Origin: Myxococcales bacterium
GTDB taxonomy: Bacteria > Myxococcota_A > Polyangia > Haliangiales > Haliangiaceae
Assembly (NCBI GenBank): GCA_016794525.1
Contig: JAEUJY010000148.1
Span: 1 to 64,000, forward strand
Reading direction: 5' to 3'
Length of the DNA: 64,000 bases
Shown: piece after piece, positions 52,174 through 59,621 of the stretch
Layout of the letters: each line of letters opens with the position of its first letter
How positions within the stretch are numbered: the first letter of the stretch is position 1
Translations under genes and position numbers: made by a program
Notes under the pieces: generated by a model
The model's input: only the letters and a program-made list of their open reading frames with translations
Database searches by the model: none
Told to the model about the DNA's origin: nothing

Positions 52174-54383
52174 CACGGGGCCGGCTTCGCGAAGGCGTCG
52201 GCCGGGACGACCGGGTCGATCTCGACCTGCTCGACCCTGAGGTCCGACTGCTCGTTGCCGCCGGTCGAGACGCGGTGGTGGGCCACCTGCAGGCCGTCGA
52301 CGGTGCGGTAGTCGCTGAACGTCTCGCGGGTCTCGTTGGCGCCGTTGAGGTAGCGGGTCTGGCGCAAGAGGTGGGTCTGCTGATCGATCAGCAAGAACAC
52401 CTCGAGGTCGCCGGCCGCCATCACGTGGATGACGTCGCACAGGTCGCCGTCGACCTTGTCGACGCCCACCAGCGCCGCGGCGACGCCCTTCTCGCGGGCG
52501 TGGACCAGCACCAGCTCGGGGTCGACGAAGCGCTGCTGCTCGAGCGCCGGCAGCTGCGACGCCGGGATGTCGTCGAGGCCGCCCGGCCCGAGCTGCCAGC
52601 CCTTGTCGCCGACCACCGCGATCGCGACCTCGAACTGCTTGGCCAGGTTGATGTCCATGCGCATCTTGTCGGGCAGCACCAGCGTGCGCTTGAAGACGAC
52701 GTCGATGGTCTGGCCCTGGGCCTGCAGCGTGCCGGCCGCGGTCATCCGCAGCGCCTTGATCGACGTGATCCGCGCGCCCTTGGCGGCGATCGCGGCGTCG
52801 AGCACCTTGGCCGCGGCCGCGACCTTGGCGCCGTCGAAGGCCGGCTTGTCGCCGCCGGGCTGCGGCCCGATCGGCGCGTCGAACGCCACCCGCTGGAACG
52901 CGACGCCGGCCGCGGTGAGCTGCGGCGCGATCTTGGCGCCGTCGCCGACTAGCACCACCACGAGCTTGCTCGGGGTCAGCACGTCGGCGGCGGCCTCGGC
53001 GGCCTCGGCGCGGGTCACCTTGCCGACCAGCACCGGGTACTCGGTGACGAAGGCCTCGGACAGGCCGTGCATGTCGGCGGTCACCAGCGCCGCGGCCAGC
53101 TCGTCGGCGCCGGTCATGTGCAGCGTGTAGCTGCCGGCGACGTGGGCGATCGCCGCGGCGACCTCGTCGTCGGTCGGCCCGTCGGCCGCCATCTTGGCGA
53201 ACTCGCCCAGCACCAGCTTGAGCGTCGCGACCGTCTCCTCGGTGCGGGTGAACGTCGTCGCGACCAGCGCGCCGCGCTCGGCGTTGCGGTCGAACGCCGA
53301 CGACGCGCCGTAGGTCTTGCCGCCGGCGACCCGCACCACCTTCATCAGCCGCGACGCGAACCCGCCGGCGCCCAGCGCGTCGTTCCACACCAGGCTGGCG
53401 AAGAACCGCGGGTCGTCGTGCGCGAGGCCCAGCTGGGCGACGCGGATCTGGGTCTGGGTCAGGCCGGGCTTGTCGACCAGCCGCACCATCGCGATCGGCG
53501 CCGGCTCCTGGTAGCGCGGCCGCGGCGGGGTCTTGGCCTTCTTCCACCCGCCGAACGCGCGCGCCAGGTCGGCCTTGAGCTTGGGCAGATCGAAGTCGCC
53601 GGTGATCGCCAGCACCGCGTTGTTGGGCGCGAACCACGCCTTGTGCCAGCTGGCCAGGTCGGCCGGCTGCAGCTGGTTGACGTACGCGGCCGAGGTCACC
53701 CAGCCGCGGACGTGGCCGTCGCCCCACAGGAGGTTCTGGACGTGGGCCGCCGCGAGCGCGGCGGTGTCGTCGAGGCGGCGGCTGATGTCGGTCAGCATGA
53801 GCTGCTTGGCCTTGGCGACCTCGTCGGGCGCGAACCGCGGCGCGATGACGATCTCGGGCAGGAGCGCGAGGCAGGTCTTGGCGTCCTTGGCCAGGCTGGC
53901 GCACGTCACCCACGTCGACTCGAGCGACGCGTCGGCGGTGATCGAGCCGCCGACGAAGTCGATGGCCTTGGCGATCTGCAGCGCGGTCTTGGTCTTGGTG
54001 CCCTTGGGCAGCACGTTGGCGGTGAGCTCGGCGACGCCGATCCGCGCCAGCGGCTCCTCGGCGCGGCCGGCCTTGATCGCCAGGCGCATCGACAAGGTCG
54101 GCAGCCGGGTGTCCTTGATCGCGACGATCTGCAGGCCGTTGGGCAGCGTCCAGCGCTCGACCGGCGGCAGCTTGATCGCCGTCGGCGTCGCGGCCGGCGG
54201 CGCGGCGATCAGATCGGTGCGCGCCGACCACGGGTCCTTGGCCGCGGGGCGCGGCGGCTCGTCGGTCGGCGGGGCCTCGACGTTGGCGGTGCCGTCGCCG
54301 GGCAGGCGCGGGATGACCTCGCGCACCGGCGCGGGGCGGCAGGCGGCGAGCAGGAGCGAGACGGCGAGCAGGCGACGGATCAT
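52173..54383 (-). CDS. M16 peptidase-like subunit (non-catalytic) with LolA-like C-terminal domain
   Basis: ATG 54383 overlaps the previous stop by 4 bp. 736 residues: lipoprotein signal (LAVSLLLAAC), linker, then the M16 fold (WTLPNGLQIVAIKDTRLPTLSMRLAIKAGRAEEP). At the usual HxxEH position it reads VGVAELTANVLPKGT, so the zinc site is missing and it should act as the partner of the neighbouring active subunit. FDLPKLKADLARAFGGWKKAK and ADGPTDDEVAAAIAHVAGSYTL are typical family blocks. Residues ~520-736 form an extra beta domain (VVFKRTLVLPDKMRMDI...HVMAAGDLEVFLLIDQQTHLLRQTRYL) like LolA/LppX proteins. Confidence 0.88.
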   Translation of the reverse strand: MIRRLLAVSLLLAACRPAPVREVIPRLPGDGTANVEAPPTDEPPRPAAKDPWSARTDLIAAPPAATPTAIKLPPVERWTLPNGLQIVAIKDTRLPTLSMRLAIKAGRAEEPLARIGVAELTANVLPKGTKTKTALQIAKAIDFVGGSITADASLESTWVTCASLAKDAKTCLALLPEIVIAPRFAPDEVAKAKQLMLTDISRRLDDTAALAAAHVQNLLWGDGHVRGWVTSAAYVNQLQPADLASWHKAWFAPNNAVLAITGDFDLPKLKADLARAFGGWKKAKTPPRPRYQEPAPIAMVRLVDKPGLTQTQIRVAQLGLAHDDPRFFASLVWNDALGAGGFASRLMKVVRVAGGKTYGASSAFDRNAERGALVATTFTRTEETVATLKLVLGEFAKMAADGPTDDEVAAAIAHVAGSYTLHMTGADELAAALVTADMHGLSEAFVTEYPVLVGKVTRAEAAEAAADVLTPSKLVVVLVGDGAKIAPQLTAAGVAFQRVAFDAPIGPQPGGDKPAFDGAKVAAAAKVLDAAIAAKGARITSIKALRMTAAGTLQAQGQTIDVVFKRTLVLPDKMRMDINLAKQFEVAIAVVGDKGWQLGPGGLDDIPASQLPALEQQRFVDPELVLVHAREKGVAAALVGVDKVDGDLCDVIHVMAAGDLEVFLLIDQQTHLLRQTRYLNGANETRETFSDYRTVDGLQVAHHRVSTGGNEQSDLRVEQVEIDPVVPADAFAKPAP

Positions 54384-55810
54384 GGCGCGCTCCGCGGGGG
54401 CACCACGACGACGGTGGCGCGCTCGGGCGTGAGGTAGGTCTTGGCGACGCGGGCCAGGTCGGCGGCGGTGACGCGCTCGATGGCGTCGACGTCGCGCAAG
54501 AACTGGCCGGGGTCGCCGGTGAGGATCCACGACTGGCCGATCTGCTCGGCCAGGCCCAGCGGGCTGTCGAGGCCGAACACGAACGCGCTCAGCACCTGGT
54601 TCTTGGCCTTGCGCAGCTCGTCGGCGGCGGGCGGCTTGGCGATCAGCTTGGCCAGCTCGTCGTTGATCGCGGCCTCGATCGGCGCGGCGCCGGTGGGATC
54701 GCGGTAGACGCCGATCGCCAGGAACAGCCCGGGATCCTCGCGCACCAGGATCGGCGACGCGGCCTCGACGCCGAGCGGCTGCTTGGTCTTGGGATCGGCG
54801 GCCTTGATGCGCTGGCGCAGCCGCGCCGAGTCGCCGGCGCCCATCACCAGCGACAGCACCTGCAGCGCGTAGATGTCGTCGTGCTTGGCCGGCGGGATCT
54901 TCCAGCCGGCGAAGACGATGCCGATCTGGCCGGCGGCGACGGTGTCCTTGCGCGCGGCGGTCTGCGCCGGCTCGGGCGCGGCGGCCGCGGGGCGCGGCGG
55001 CGGCGGCGCGCCGGGGATCCCGCCGAAGCGCTTCTCGACGAGCGCCTTGACCTGGGCCAGCTCGACGGCGCCGACCACGACGACCAGCGCGTTCGACGGC
55101 TGGTAGTACGTGTCGTAGAACGTCTTGAGATCGGCGGCGGTGGTGCGGTCGAGGTCGGCGATCGCGCCGCCAGCGGTCCACGCGTACGGGTGCGTCGTGT
55201 ACGCGATCTGCAGGAAGCGGAGCAGGCCCTGGGTGATCGGGTCGTTCTCCTGCTGCCGGATCTCTTCCTTCACGACCTCGCGCTCGGTCGCGATCATGTC
55301 GTCGCGGAACAGCAGGTGGCGCATGCGCTCGGCCTCGAGCTCGAGCACGAAGTCGAGCTGCGCCGCCGGCACCATCTGCAGGTACGCGGTCGCGTCCTCG
55401 GTGGTGTGGGCGTTGACGTCACCGCCGAGCCCGCTGATGAACTCGCCGTGGGCCTCGGGGCGAACCCGCTCGGTGCCCTTGAACATCATGTGCTCGAACA
55501 TGTGGGCCGAGCCGCGACGATCGCGCGGCTCGTCCTTGCTGCCGACGTGGTACCAGACCTCGACCGCCACCACCGGCGCCGCGTCGTGGCGCATGTACGC
55601 CACCTCGAGGCCGTTCTCGAGCTTGAAGCGCTCGACGGTCGGCAGCTTGAGCGCGCCGGGCTTGGGTGGGGTCGCGGCGGGCGGCGCCGGCTTGCCGGCG
55701 GCCGGTGGCGCGGGGCGCGTGGCAGGTGGACGCGCGGGCTGCGCGATGGCGGTCGCCGGCAGCAGCAGCGCCAGCGCGGCGGCGGCGAGTCGAGTCGAGT
55801 GTCGTGCCAT
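54380..55810 (-). CDS. M16 zinc metalloprotease (active subunit)
   Basis: 476 residues with a signal peptide (LAAAALALLLPATAIAQP) and a Pro-rich linker. The inverted zinc motif HMFEH is at 103-107 (SAHMFEHMMFKGT), with the distal Glu in EREVVKEEIRQQ; other family blocks are YYQPSNALVVVVGAV and IVFAGWKIPPAKHDD. It cleaves peptides in the periplasm, most likely as a heterodimer with the next product, the usual arrangement of bacterial M16B pairs. First gene of a three-gene operon; no TAnnnT box or strong ribosome site is evident before it. Confidence 0.92.
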   Translation of the reverse strand: MARHSTRLAAAALALLLPATAIAQPARPPATRPAPPAAGKPAPPAATPPKPGALKLPTVERFKLENGLEVAYMRHDAAPVVAVEVWYHVGSKDEPRDRRGSAHMFEHMMFKGTERVRPEAHGEFISGLGGDVNAHTTEDATAYLQMVPAAQLDFVLELEAERMRHLLFRDDMIATEREVVKEEIRQQENDPITQGLLRFLQIAYTTHPYAWTAGGAIADLDRTTAADLKTFYDTYYQPSNALVVVVGAVELAQVKALVEKRFGGIPGAPPPPRPAAAAPEPAQTAARKDTVAAGQIGIVFAGWKIPPAKHDDIYALQVLSLVMGAGDSARLRQRIKAADPKTKQPLGVEAASPILVREDPGLFLAIGVYRDPTGAAPIEAAINDELAKLIAKPPAADELRKAKNQVLSAFVFGLDSPLGLAEQIGQSWILTGDPGQFLRDVDAIERVTAADLARVAKTYLTPERATVVVVPPRSAP

Positions 55811-55937
55811 GAAGGTCCTCAGCGGGGGAAGCTAGCCCGAATGATCGACCGCTGCCATCGCCGCCGGGTTGCATCTGGCCGGAACGACTGCGCTCGATGC
55901 CTTTGCCCAGGCCGCGACGCGCCGTATGGTGGAGGCC

Positions 55938-56246
55938 ATGTCGGCCGATCGCGACGCCACCGAACGCGCCCGCCTGCTGGGGTACATCGCGGGCAGCAAG
56001 CGCACCCAGCGGCAGCTGGCGATCGGCCTCGCGGTGGCGACGGTGGCGGTCGTCGTCGCGCTGGTCGTCGCGCCCCTGGTGGGCAAGCTGGCGCTGCTCG
56101 GCGTGGCGGTCGTCGGGGTCTGCGGCTTCTGGGTGACGGCCGCTCATATCTCGGACTGGCGGATGCAGATCGCCCGCCTGGATAGCCGCTCCCGCGGTCG
56201 GGCCGCCGGGTCGACGGCGGACCGCGCCCGCCCACCCGTCCAGTAG
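55938..56246 (+). CDS. Small two-helix membrane protein
   Basis: ATG 55938 follows GGAGG (55931-55935) and a TATGGT box (55925-55930). 102 residues: basic-acidic start (SADRDATERARLLGYIAGSKRTQRQ), two hydrophobic helices (LAIGLAVATVAVVVALVVAPLV and LALLGVAVVGVCGFWVTAAHI), then a basic C-terminal tail. Both ends probably face the cytoplasm. No family recognised. Confidence 0.6.
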   Translation: MSADRDATERARLLGYIAGSKRTQRQLAIGLAVATVAVVVALVVAPLVGKLALLGVAVVGVCGFWVTAAHISDWRMQIARLDSRSRGRAAGSTADRARPPVQ

Positions 56247-56343
56247 GACCCGCAGGTCCTTGTCAGCACGGGTGGAAGTCCTCGGACCACTGCAGTCCGG
56301 GGCTGGAATTCCGTTGTCAGCGGAACGGGTGCACGACGTTTTT
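56247..56343 (+). ncRNA. Candidate structured RNA or 3' UTR with three hairpins and a T-run
   Basis: Right after a stop codon come GGACC/GGTCC (56247-56260), CCTCGGAC/GTCCGGGG (around 56280-56302, one G-T pair) and TTCCG/CGGAA (56309-56325), then TTTTT (56339-56343). TTGTCAGC occurs twice (56260 and 56314), each followed by a CGGGTG. An alternative stem CGTTGT/ACGACG (56312-56338) directly before the T-run would act as a terminator. No promoter of its own is obvious, so it may be only the 3' end of the upstream message. Confidence 0.35.
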
Positions 56344-56369
56344 CTTCAATCATCCTGCTACGAAAGCTA

Positions 56370-56397
56370 CTGACAGCCACCAACAATACTGTATAAA
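56370..56397 (+). promoter_or_regulatory. Sigma70-type promoter before the conserved small gene
   Basis: CTGACA (56370-56375), 16-bp spacer, TATAAA (56392-56397) in unusually AT-rich surroundings. A second weaker set, TTGACT (56404-56409), 17 bp, CATTCT (56427-56432), follows. The leader to GTG 56545 would be about 140 nt. Confidence 0.6.
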
Positions 56398-56544
56398 TAT
56401 GTCTTGACTGAAACTTTGAGGGCGGGCATTCTTTCGTTGCAAAGCCAACGTATCTTTCACAGCGCGGGGAGGAGCCCCGCAGGAAACGAGGTCGACGTGG
56501 CCAGAGCTTCCGCCCAAGCAGCAACGAACGATGAAGGAGCACGC

Positions 56545-56739
56545 GTGCTGGACGTAACTGGAGTGAAGGTTTTCTCTGCGACCAAGGCCAAGGAGCGCGA
56601 GCTCCTCGGCGAGGTCATCACCGACTGGATGCGCACGAACCAGGATCGCGTCGACATCGTCGACAAGATCGTCACGCAGTCCTCCGACTCGGAGTTCCAC
56701 TGCCTGACCATCACGCTGTTCTACAAGCACAAGGCGTGA
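56545..56739 (+). CDS. Conserved-looking small protein, 64 residues
   Basis: GTG 56545 is chosen because GAAGGAG lies 6-7 nt upstream; GTG 56497 would add 16 residues. Product: LDVTGVKVFSATKAKERELLGEVITDWMRTNQ then DIVDKIVTQSSDSEFHCLTI and TLFYKHKA. It is compact, alpha/beta, without signal, and its codon use is less GC-biased than its neighbours, as in highly expressed genes. I recall similar small proteins in other myxobacteria, but no function. It is followed by a terminator and then rpsU. Confidence 0.65.
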   Translation: MLDVTGVKVFSATKAKERELLGEVITDWMRTNQDRVDIVDKIVTQSSDSEFHCLTITLFYKHKA

Positions 56740-56830
56740 GGCCTCGACGCGGCGGCCCTCGCGAGAGGCGCGGCCGCGACGCTCACGTGCTCCTTGGCAG
56801 CCGCGGCCGGAAATCTGGCGGCCCCGACCT

Positions 56831-56865
56831 GACGCCCTCGCACCGTGCGGGGGCGTCGGCGTTTT
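56831..56865 (+). terminator. Rho-independent terminator between the small gene and rpsU
   Basis: GACGCCC/GGGCGTC stem (56831-56837 with 56851-56857) with an inner CGCAC/GTGCG stem, then GGCGTTTTC. Confidence 0.7.
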
Positions 56866-56969
56866 CGGCCCGGGCCGTCGCGGCGACGCGATTTCGGGCC
56901 CCGATCCGAGCCCGCGGCCGGGATCCAGCTTGCTTTCGGACCCTCGATCGGATACCCCATCGCACCTCT

Positions 56970-57209
56970 ATGGAAAGCTCCTTCGGTAAGCCGGTCGAAG
57001 TCGAGGTTCGCGACAGCCTCGAGAAGGCCATGAAGATCCTCAAGCAGAAGATGTCGAAGGAAGGCATCCTGCAGGAGCTGAAGCGCCGCCGCTTCTACGA
57101 GAAGCCCTCGGTGAAGAAGAAGCGGAAGACCCGCGAGGCCCGCAAGCGGCTGCGTCGCGAGATGAAGCGCAAGCTGGGCTTCGGCACGACCGGCCCCGGC
57201 CGCATGTAA
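56970..57209 (+). CDS. rpsU: 30S ribosomal protein S21
   Basis: 79 residues starting ESSFGKPVEVEVRDSLEKAMK. KILKQKMSKEGILQELKRRRFYEKPSVKKKRKTREA is the S21 signature, with a very basic C-terminal helix (RKRLRREMKRKLGFG). S21 binds the small-subunit platform near the 3' end of 16S rRNA and helps initiation. The start at 56970 avoids the upstream terminator; a longer frame begins at 56736 but crosses it. No Shine-Dalgarno is visible. The stop is followed directly by a two-hairpin element. Confidence 0.95.
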   Translation: MESSFGKPVEVEVRDSLEKAMKILKQKMSKEGILQELKRRRFYEKPSVKKKRKTREARKRLRREMKRKLGFGTTGPGRM

Positions 57210-57212
57210 AGA

Positions 57213-57277
57213 GAGGGGCTTTCGCAAAGCCCCTCCCCCACAAGACGTGGGGCCCCCACCCGAAACGCGAGAGCGTG
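57213..57277 (+). repeat. Two-hairpin element copy E, after rpsU
   Basis: Hairpin 1 GAGGGGCTTT/AAAGCCCCTC (57213-57235, loop CGC). Hairpin 2 CCCCAC/GTGGGG (57236-57252, loop AAGAC). Then CCCACCCGAAACGCGAGAG, as in the copies at 14240 and 34096. Confidence 0.65.
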
Positions 57278-57395
57278 GCGCGTGGGGTTCGCTGTTTTTG
57301 CCCACGGTGATGTGGGCCCCCACCGAGACGCGAGAGCGTGACGCGTGGGGTTCGCTGATTCACCCACGGCAGACGTGGGGCGCGAGACTCCGATC
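57244..57395 (+). repeat. 65-bp tandem repeats, about 2.3 copies
   Basis: Units start GACGTGG at 57244, GATGTGG at 57309 and GACGTGG at 57372. Each contains GGGCCCCCAC and ACGCGAGAGCGT; inverted repeats CCCAC/GTGGG link neighbouring units. The array fills the rpsU-prmA gap. Confidence 0.8.
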
Positions 57396-57424
57396 CGCTC
57401 TGCCCAATCGAACGCGAGGCGATC

Positions 57425-58312
57425 GTGAAAGACTGGGTCGAGATCATCGTTCCGGCGGCGGCGAGTGACGTCGACGAGGTTGCGGCGTTGCTGGCGGACG
57501 CGTGCGAGCCGGCCAAGGAAGGCACGGAGGTCCGTGGCGACGAGGTGGTGATCTGGGCGCCGCTGGCGGACCAGGAGGCCATCGTGGCCGAGGTCCGGGC
57601 GGCGGTCGCGGCGTTCGCCGAGGCCGGCCTGGGCGTCGATCCGTCGACGGTCCGGGCCCAGCCGGCGCTGCCCGAGGCCGAGTGGCGCGACGCCTGGAAG
57701 CGCTACTTCCACGTCACCCGCATCAGCCCGCGCATCGTCGTGGTCCCGAGCTGGGAGACCTACGAGCCGACCGCGACCGACGTCGTGATCGCGCTCGACC
57801 CGGGCATGGCGTTCGGCACCGGCACCCACGCGTCGACGCGGCTGGTCCTCGAGGAGCTGGACCGGCTGGCGGCCGCGGGGCCGGCCCCGGCGCGGGTGCT
57901 CGACGTCGGCGCCGGCTCGGGCATCCTGGCGATCGCCGCGGTCAAGCTGTGGCCGGCGGCGACGGTGGTCGCGGTCGACAACGACCCGATCGCGGTGGCC
58001 GCGTGCGCCGAGAACGCCGGCGTCAACGCGGTCGGCGACCGCATCGCCTCGGCGGCGACGCCGGTCGGCGAGGTCGACGGCGAGTTCGACCTGGTGCTGG
58101 CCAACATCCAGGCCCACGTGCTGCGCGAGCTGCTGCCGGGCATCGCCCCGCGGGTGGCGCCGGGCGGCACGCTGGTGATGTCGGGGCTGCTGTCGCCCCA
58201 GGCCGAGGCGGTGGCCGAGGCCTACGCCGCGGTCGGGTTCACGGTCGAGGCGATCCGGCCCAGCGCGGCCGACCCGGCCTGGTCCAGCGCGGTCCTGCGC
58301 CGGCCGTCGTGA
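57425..58312 (+). CDS. prmA: Ribosomal protein L11 methyltransferase
   Basis: 295 residues from GTG 57425. N-terminal substrate-binding domain (KDWVEIIVPAAASDVDEVAALL), then the diagnostic DPGMAFGTGTHASTRL, the SAM-binding LDVGAGSGILAIAAVKL, AVDNDPIAV, and LVLANIQAHVLRELLPGI (NPPY-like NI motif). It trimethylates L11 on the large subunit. The rsmE gene starts within its stop (GTGA at 58309), so both ribosome-modifying enzymes are co-translated. The start sits just after the 65-bp repeats. Confidence 0.94.
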   Translation: MKDWVEIIVPAAASDVDEVAALLADACEPAKEGTEVRGDEVVIWAPLADQEAIVAEVRAAVAAFAEAGLGVDPSTVRAQPALPEAEWRDAWKRYFHVTRISPRIVVVPSWETYEPTATDVVIALDPGMAFGTGTHASTRLVLEELDRLAAAGPAPARVLDVGAGSGILAIAAVKLWPAATVVAVDNDPIAVAACAENAGVNAVGDRIASAATPVGEVDGEFDLVLANIQAHVLRELLPGIAPRVAPGGTLVMSGLLSPQAEAVAEAYAAVGFTVEAIRPSAADPAWSSAVLRRPS

Positions 58313-59040
58313 CCGCGCGGCTGCTGGTGGCGCCGGCGCGGCTGGCGACCGGCGAGCTCACCGTCGACGGCGACGACTACGCCTACCTGTTCCGGGTGCG
58401 GCGGCTGGCGGTCGGCGACCCGGTGGCGCTGTTCGACGGCGCGGGCCGCGAGGCCGACGCGGTGGCGGCGGCGATCGGGCCGGCCAGCGCGCGGCTGACC
58501 GTCGGCGCGGTGCGCGCCGTGGCCCGGCCGCGGCCCCGGCTGACCGTCCTGCAGGCGCTCATCAAGGGCGAGCGGATGGACTGGTGCCTCGAGAAGCTGG
58601 TCGAGGTCGGCGTCGATGCGATCGTGCCCTGCGCCTGCGCGCGCTCGGTGGTCCGCCTCGACGACGCCCGCCGGGCCAGCCGCCACCAGCGGCACCAGGC
58701 CCTGGCGGTGGCCGCGGCGCGCCAGTGCGGCCGCGCCGACGTGCCGACCATCGCCCCGGTCACCGACCTGGCGACGGCGCTGGCCGGCCTGGCCGCCGGG
58801 CGACGGCTGGTCGCCCACCCCGGCGGCGCGCCCCTGGGCGCCGGCCACGCCGCCGGCGATCACGTCGCGATCCTGGTCGGCCCGGAGGGCGGCCTGGCCC
58901 CCGAGGAGCTCGAGGCGGCCGACCGGGCCGGCTTCGAGCCGGTGTCGCTGGGGCCGACCATCCTGCGGGCCGAGACCGCGGGCCTCCTGGCGGCCGCCGC
59001 GATCCGGCTATTTGCCCCGCCCCCGGTGGGCGCCGTATAA
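58309..59040 (+). CDS. rsmE: 16S rRNA (uracil-1498-N3)-methyltransferase
   Basis: 243 residues from GTG 58309. N-terminal PUA-like part (DDYAYLFRVRRLAVGDPVALFDGAG), then the SPOUT knot: LIKGERMDWCLEKLVEVGVD, ILVGPEGGLAPEELEAA and SLGPTILRAETAGLLA, all standard RsmE blocks. CARSVVRLDDARRASRHQRHQALAVAAARQCGR is a variant of the usual SERSV...EQSGR motif. It methylates U1498 of 16S rRNA. Coupled to prmA upstream; six bp before the RDD gene. Confidence 0.94.
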   Translation: MTARLLVAPARLATGELTVDGDDYAYLFRVRRLAVGDPVALFDGAGREADAVAAAIGPASARLTVGAVRAVARPRPRLTVLQALIKGERMDWCLEKLVEVGVDAIVPCACARSVVRLDDARRASRHQRHQALAVAAARQCGRADVPTIAPVTDLATALAGLAAGRRLVAHPGGAPLGAGHAAGDHVAILVGPEGGLAPEELEAADRAGFEPVSLGPTILRAETAGLLAAAAIRLFAPPPVGAV

Positions 59041-59046
59041 GCAGTC

Positions 59047-59610
59047 ATGCCCGAACCGGAGCCCACCGTGCTCGGTCGCGACGACGTCGCCGCGCCGACG
59101 CCCGCGCCCGCCGCCGAGCGCCCGCGCCCCCGGCCCCGGCCGGCCGCGCGCACCGTCACGGTGTGCGGCTTCTGGCGGCGCCTGGCCGCCGGCCTGATCG
59201 ACGCCGCGATCATCGTGCCGGTGTCGATCGTGCTGATCGCGCTCGCCAGCGCGGTGGCCGGCATCCACCTGCCGCCCAGCCGCGTGCGCGGCCTCGACTT
59301 CTGGCTCGACCTGCTGCTGATCAGCGACCCGGCGATGCTGACCGGCATCGTGATCATGCTCGCGGTGACGCTGCTGTACCTGTACGTGTTCCAGGCCACG
59401 CTCGGGCAGACGATCGGCATGCGCGTGCTGAAGCTGCGGGTGATCGACGTCTACGGCGAGCCGCCGTCGATCGCGCGGGCCGGCCTGCGGACCGCCGGCT
59501 ACCTGGCCGGGTTGGCGACGTTGACCCTCGGGTTCTTGTGGATCGGCTTTGACGCCGAGAAGCGCGGCCTTCACGATTGGATCGCCGGGACGTACGTGAT
59601 CCGCGTGTGA
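59047..59610 (+). CDS. RDD family membrane protein
   Basis: 187 residues: a Pro/Arg-rich cytoplasmic start, then FWRRLAAGLIDAAIIVPVSIV (the Arg-Asp-type RDD entry), further helices (AMLTGIVIMLAVTLLYLYVF), GQTIGMRVLKLRVIDVYG and the closing KRGLHDWIAGTYVIR. RDD proteins are small inner-membrane proteins of mostly unknown transport-related function. It follows rsmE by 6 bp and precedes the MshEN gene by 11 bp, one likely operon. Confidence 0.88.
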   Translation: MPEPEPTVLGRDDVAAPTPAPAAERPRPRPRPAARTVTVCGFWRRLAAGLIDAAIIVPVSIVLIALASAVAGIHLPPSRVRGLDFWLDLLLISDPAMLTGIVIMLAVTLLYLYVFQATLGQTIGMRVLKLRVIDVYGEPPSIARAGLRTAGYLAGLATLTLGFLWIGFDAEKRGLHDWIAGTYVIRV

Positions 59611-59621
59611 CCGGTGTGACC

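Noticed and set aside
56736-56969. N-terminal extension of rpsU to 157 residues
   Set aside because: The extension crosses a strong terminator hairpin and S21 proteins are about 60-80 residues.
59035-59041. TATAAG before the RDD gene as a leaderless -10
   Set aside because: It overlaps the rsmE stop codon within an evident operon and lacks the final T; probably chance.
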